Shown piece by piece: positions 21,659-23,957 of a DNA stretch of 23,957 nucleotides. Origin of the DNA: Nitrospirota bacterium. Lineage in GTDB: Bacteria; Nitrospirota_A; Leptospirillia; Leptospirillales; Leptospirillaceae. Each line of letters opens with the position of its first letter. Position 1 is the stretch's first letter. The notes beneath the pieces are model-generated. The model was not told the DNA's origin. It ran no database searches and saw only the letters and a list, made by a program, of their open reading frames with translations. The position numbers and the translations under genes were made by a program. The stretch covers positions 1 to 23,957 of the forward strand of contig DAHWGX010000062.1 of assembly GCA_027335985.1 (NCBI GenBank), in the 5' to 3' direction.

Positions 21659-23763
21659 TGAGAAACGACAATACCCAGATCCAGAAACCCCCTGCCGACC
21701 TCCCCGGCCTCTTGCTCGCCGGAGCCGTTATGTTTGTTCTTGTCTCCCTGGGAAGCTGGATCGCCTGGATGAAGCTGACCCGGGGAATAACTCCGGGATT
21801 GTCTGTCCCGCTGTGGATCGAAGTCACGGTTTATCTTCTGCCGCCCGGACATGTGGTGAGTCTCGGGCCGGCGAAGAGTCTGGCCGAGATGGATCCCGGT
21901 CTCGCCCATTCCCTCCTGACGACATGGAAAGTCCTCTCCGCCGTTTCCTTCGTCCTGGTCGGGATCGCCGCCATGCGCTTGGCCAAAGGTCCACAACCCG
22001 TCCGCCACAAGCGCGGGGACCAGCTCCGGAGTGACGCCGGAACGATCCGAAAACAGATCCGGGCGAGGTATGGAGTGACGGACGGGATCTTTGTCCACCC
22101 GGGGATCCGGATTCCAGAAACGCTCGAAGTCCGGTCGTTCAGTCTTGTCGGAAGCCCGGGCTCGGGAAAAACGACGGTTCTGAACGGGATGGTCGACCAC
22201 GCCATCGCCCGTGGCGACCGGGCCTTGATCTTTGACTTCAAGGGCGACTTTACCGAGCGGATCCCCAACGGGAAGAAGATTATTCTGTCCCCTTGGGACG
22301 CCAGGGCGGTACGCTTGGCCCTGGGCTCCGATGTTTCGAGCGAAGTTCAGGCCCGACTCCTGTCCGAATGTCTGATTCCGATCAATCCCCGGGACACCCA
22401 ACCCATGTGGGGGAACGCCTCTCGGGCCATTCTTCGCGCCGAGCTGCACCGGCTCATGGCCGAAAGGCAGGGGGCATGGGGGTTTCATGAACTCGGGGAC
22501 GCCCTGCTCGCGGATATCCTCTGTCCCTATTCCGACCAGGTGGTCCAGAACCTCGTCAAACGATACAACCCGGAGGCCTCCCGGATCGTGCAGGACCTGA
22601 CCTCCAAGACTACGCTGTCGGTCCTGATCGACCAGAGCGCGGCATTGGGCGATACCATCCTCCTCTCCCGGTTCGACCTCGAACTTAAAAAAGGGGGAAG
22701 ACCGTTCCTCTCCCTCCGTTCCTACCTTTCCGGGGAAACGCGGGAAAAAAGGAATCCCCTGCCGGTCATTCTTCCCGTCCATCCCGATTCCAAAACCCTG
22801 ACCTCCGCTTTCGTTTCCGCCGTGTTCACGCTGTCCTCTTCCATTGTGACCAATTTCCCCGACGCGAAGCCGAATGCTCGCCGGATCTGGTTCTTCCTCG
22901 ACGAAGTGCCTCAGGCCGGAAGAATCCCGCCCATCACTGATTTTCTTGTCACGGCAAGAAGCAAGGGTTGCCGGACGGTCCTGGGATTCCAGACCCCGGC
23001 GCAGGTTGCCGAGACCTATGGCGAGAAGACCCTTGAGATCTGGGATAACGCGACCAGCGTCAAGGTCTTCCTCCAGTGCGTCAGCCCCGAAGCCAAGAAA
23101 TACGTTTCGCAATCGATCGGCGAGCGGGAGATTCTTGCGTTCAAGAAGTCCGACAACATCGGGATTGCCCCCACCCATACCGGCCATACCACAAACTGGG
23201 TCGACGAACGCGAAAAACTGGTCTCCCCGGACGAAGCGGCCTCCTTGTTGGGTCCCGGGAAAAACGGCGTGACCGGGATCGTCCAGATCGCCGGGTGCGA
23301 CCCGGCGCTTTTGACCTGGCCGTTCCGGAATTACCCAAAAGCCGCCGAAGCCCGCCAGCTCGTTGCCCTTCCCCTTCGCGGAACCTTGGCTCCGGATTCC
23401 CCGGAAGGAGAAGAGAGCGAAAGGGAGAGGATCCCAGAGAATGAGGTTTATCAGCCTGAGACAAGACAGAATACGAAGGAACCGGGACAGATGAAGGGAC
23501 CGGAACCCGCTTCAGTGCGAATCACCCCTCTCTCGAAGCCCCCGGAAGCCTCCGGAGAAAAAGACGGCGGGGAAGAGTCTCCCGTGGGAGAGATCGCGGG
23601 GGAGGCTCTGGAGCACATGGCCGGTCTTGATCCGACGGTGACGGTTCTGAAAATTCTCGCTGAACTCACCGCCCACGCCCCTCCGGCGGCCGGGATCCGT
23701 GCAGAGGGACAGACTGCAGCCAAAAAGATGGAACAGGAAGAGGAAGACGAGGAGAATCGCTGA
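21658..23763 (+). CDS. Type IV coupling protein (VirD4/TraD/TrwB family)
   Basis: 701 aa from ATG 21658; an ATG three bases earlier is possible but too close to the GAGGAG site. Two TM helices anchor the N-terminus (~15-40, LPGLLLAGAVMFVLVSLGSW; ~95-115, WKVLSAVSFVLVGIAAM). Then comes a RecA-like motor with Walker A GSPGSGKTT (165-173), DFKGDFTERI and Walker B WFFLDEVPQAGRI (LDE at 414-416). TARSKGCRTVLGFQTPAQ carries the conserved Gln, and W.N..SVKVFLQ.VS follows. The C-terminal ~140 residues are a low-complexity acidic tail ending EEEDEENR, which in this family contacts relaxase or auxiliary factors. It pumps the relaxase-DNA complex to the type IV secretion channel. It overlaps the relaxase start by one base (TGATG). 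Confidence 0.95.
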   Translation: MRNDNTQIQKPPADLPGLLLAGAVMFVLVSLGSWIAWMKLTRGITPGLSVPLWIEVTVYLLPPGHVVSLGPAKSLAEMDPGLAHSLLTTWKVLSAVSFVLVGIAAMRLAKGPQPVRHKRGDQLRSDAGTIRKQIRARYGVTDGIFVHPGIRIPETLEVRSFSLVGSPGSGKTTVLNGMVDHAIARGDRALIFDFKGDFTERIPNGKKIILSPWDARAVRLALGSDVSSEVQARLLSECLIPINPRDTQPMWGNASRAILRAELHRLMAERQGAWGFHELGDALLADILCPYSDQVVQNLVKRYNPEASRIVQDLTSKTTLSVLIDQSAALGDTILLSRFDLELKKGGRPFLSLRSYLSGETREKRNPLPVILPVHPDSKTLTSAFVSAVFTLSSSIVTNFPDAKPNARRIWFFLDEVPQAGRIPPITDFLVTARSKGCRTVLGFQTPAQVAETYGEKTLEIWDNATSVKVFLQCVSPEAKKYVSQSIGEREILAFKKSDNIGIAPTHTGHTTNWVDEREKLVSPDEAASLLGPGKNGVTGIVQIAGCDPALLTWPFRNYPKAAEARQLVALPLRGTLAPDSPEGEESERERIPENEVYQPETRQNTKEPGQMKGPEPASVRITPLSKPPEASGEKDGGEESPVGEIAGEALEHMAGLDPTVTVLKILAELTAHAPPAAGIRAEGQTAAKKMEQEEEDEENR

Positions 23764-23957
23764 TGCTGTCGATCACCGTCAAGAAAGGTCAGACGGCAAA
23801 AGACCTGGCCGGAGTTGCGGACTACCCGGACGAAAACCGGAACAAGGAGAAACAGGTCGGGGCGGTCGAGGACTACTACTCCCAAGGATCCGAGGCGACC
23901 CCTTCCCGGTGGCTCGGAGGAGCGGCCGCCGAACTGGGTCTGTCCGGAGCCGTGAAC
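23763..23957 (+). CDS. MobF-type (TrwC/TraI) relaxase, N-terminus; runs off the window
   Basis: The first 65 codons are visible: MLSITVKKGQTAKDLAGVAD, then EDYYSQG, then SRWLGGAAAELGLSGAVN. MLS... followed by YY, W.G and LGLSG is the signature start of MobF relaxases such as TrwC, where the N-terminal tyrosines attack the nic site in oriT. Here Y21 and the pair Y38-Y39 are candidates. The spacing between the first Tyr and the YY pair is longer than I remember for TrwC. The full gene would be expected to encode relaxase and helicase domains (roughly 900-1700 residues). Its start overlaps the coupling-protein stop, so the two are translationally coupled. Confidence 0.93.
   Translation, partial: MLSITVKKGQTAKDLAGVADYPDENRNKEKQVGAVEDYYSQGSEATPSRWLGGAAAELGLSGAVN

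Noticed and set aside
21478..23187. Long minus-strand open frame of 569 codons opposite the coupling protein
   Set aside because: It is a codon-bias shadow of the coupling-protein gene, with Gly/Arg/Asp-rich sequence and no recognisable motifs.

Overview
The window looks like a GC-rich bacterial chromosome or large replicon carrying a mosaic of mobile DNA. The gene mix (DUF1640-type coiled-coil protein, GGDEF-EAL protein, several transposase types, MobF plasmid genes) most resembles acidophilic, metal-oxidising bacteria such as Leptospirillum. That is an inference from memory of similar proteins, not a database result.

Layout. (1) 1-1.75 kb is chromosome-like: the end of a ClC chloride channel with CBS domains, tRNA-Arg(CCG) and a small coiled-coil membrane protein. 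(2) 1.83-5.35 kb is an ISAs1-type element whose transposase carries an N-terminal DUF4338 (DruA-like) domain. It is split by an intact IS256-family element (3252-4641) with an exact 8-bp target duplication, and it also has a frameshift. (3) 5.36-7.43 kb is an AT-richer islet bounded by 24-bp perfect inverted repeats. It holds a glycosyltransferase, the 3' half of a polysaccharide-export ABC ATPase and a scrap of transposase. (4) 7.44-9.8 kb is a transposase remnant followed by the left half of a Tn21-like transposon (38-bp terminal repeat, resolvase, res region, tnpA truncated at 451 codons). Its broken end abuts a truncated ParE-like toxin gene. (5) 9.8-11.0 kb holds the antitoxin of that pair and a complete BrnT/BrnA module. 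(6) 11.3-12.5 kb is a 5'-truncated GGDEF-EAL gene. It ends in an ~85-bp imperfect repeat that also occurs next to the tRNA at 1258.

(7) From 12.6 kb to the right edge the DNA reads as a plasmid or integrative-conjugative backbone. An orphan HTH protein diverges from an operon of a small HTH protein and a 1121-aa primase-helicase. A HigB/HigA-type pair and an orphan gene follow. Next comes a non-coding segment with large hairpins and seven TYAAAC motifs in helical phase, leading into a one-direction operon: a small HTH/DNA-binding protein, a ParA/StbB-like ATPase, a single-TM coiled-coil protein, two unknown small proteins, a VirD4-type coupling protein and the first 65 codons of a MobF relaxase. 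Tight or overlapping junctions (ATGA, TGATG) mark the last four genes as co-translated. The arrangement recalls the stbABC-oriT-trw layout of IncW plasmids. I infer that 18.97-19.15 kb is a combined regulatory, segregation and possibly transfer-origin site.
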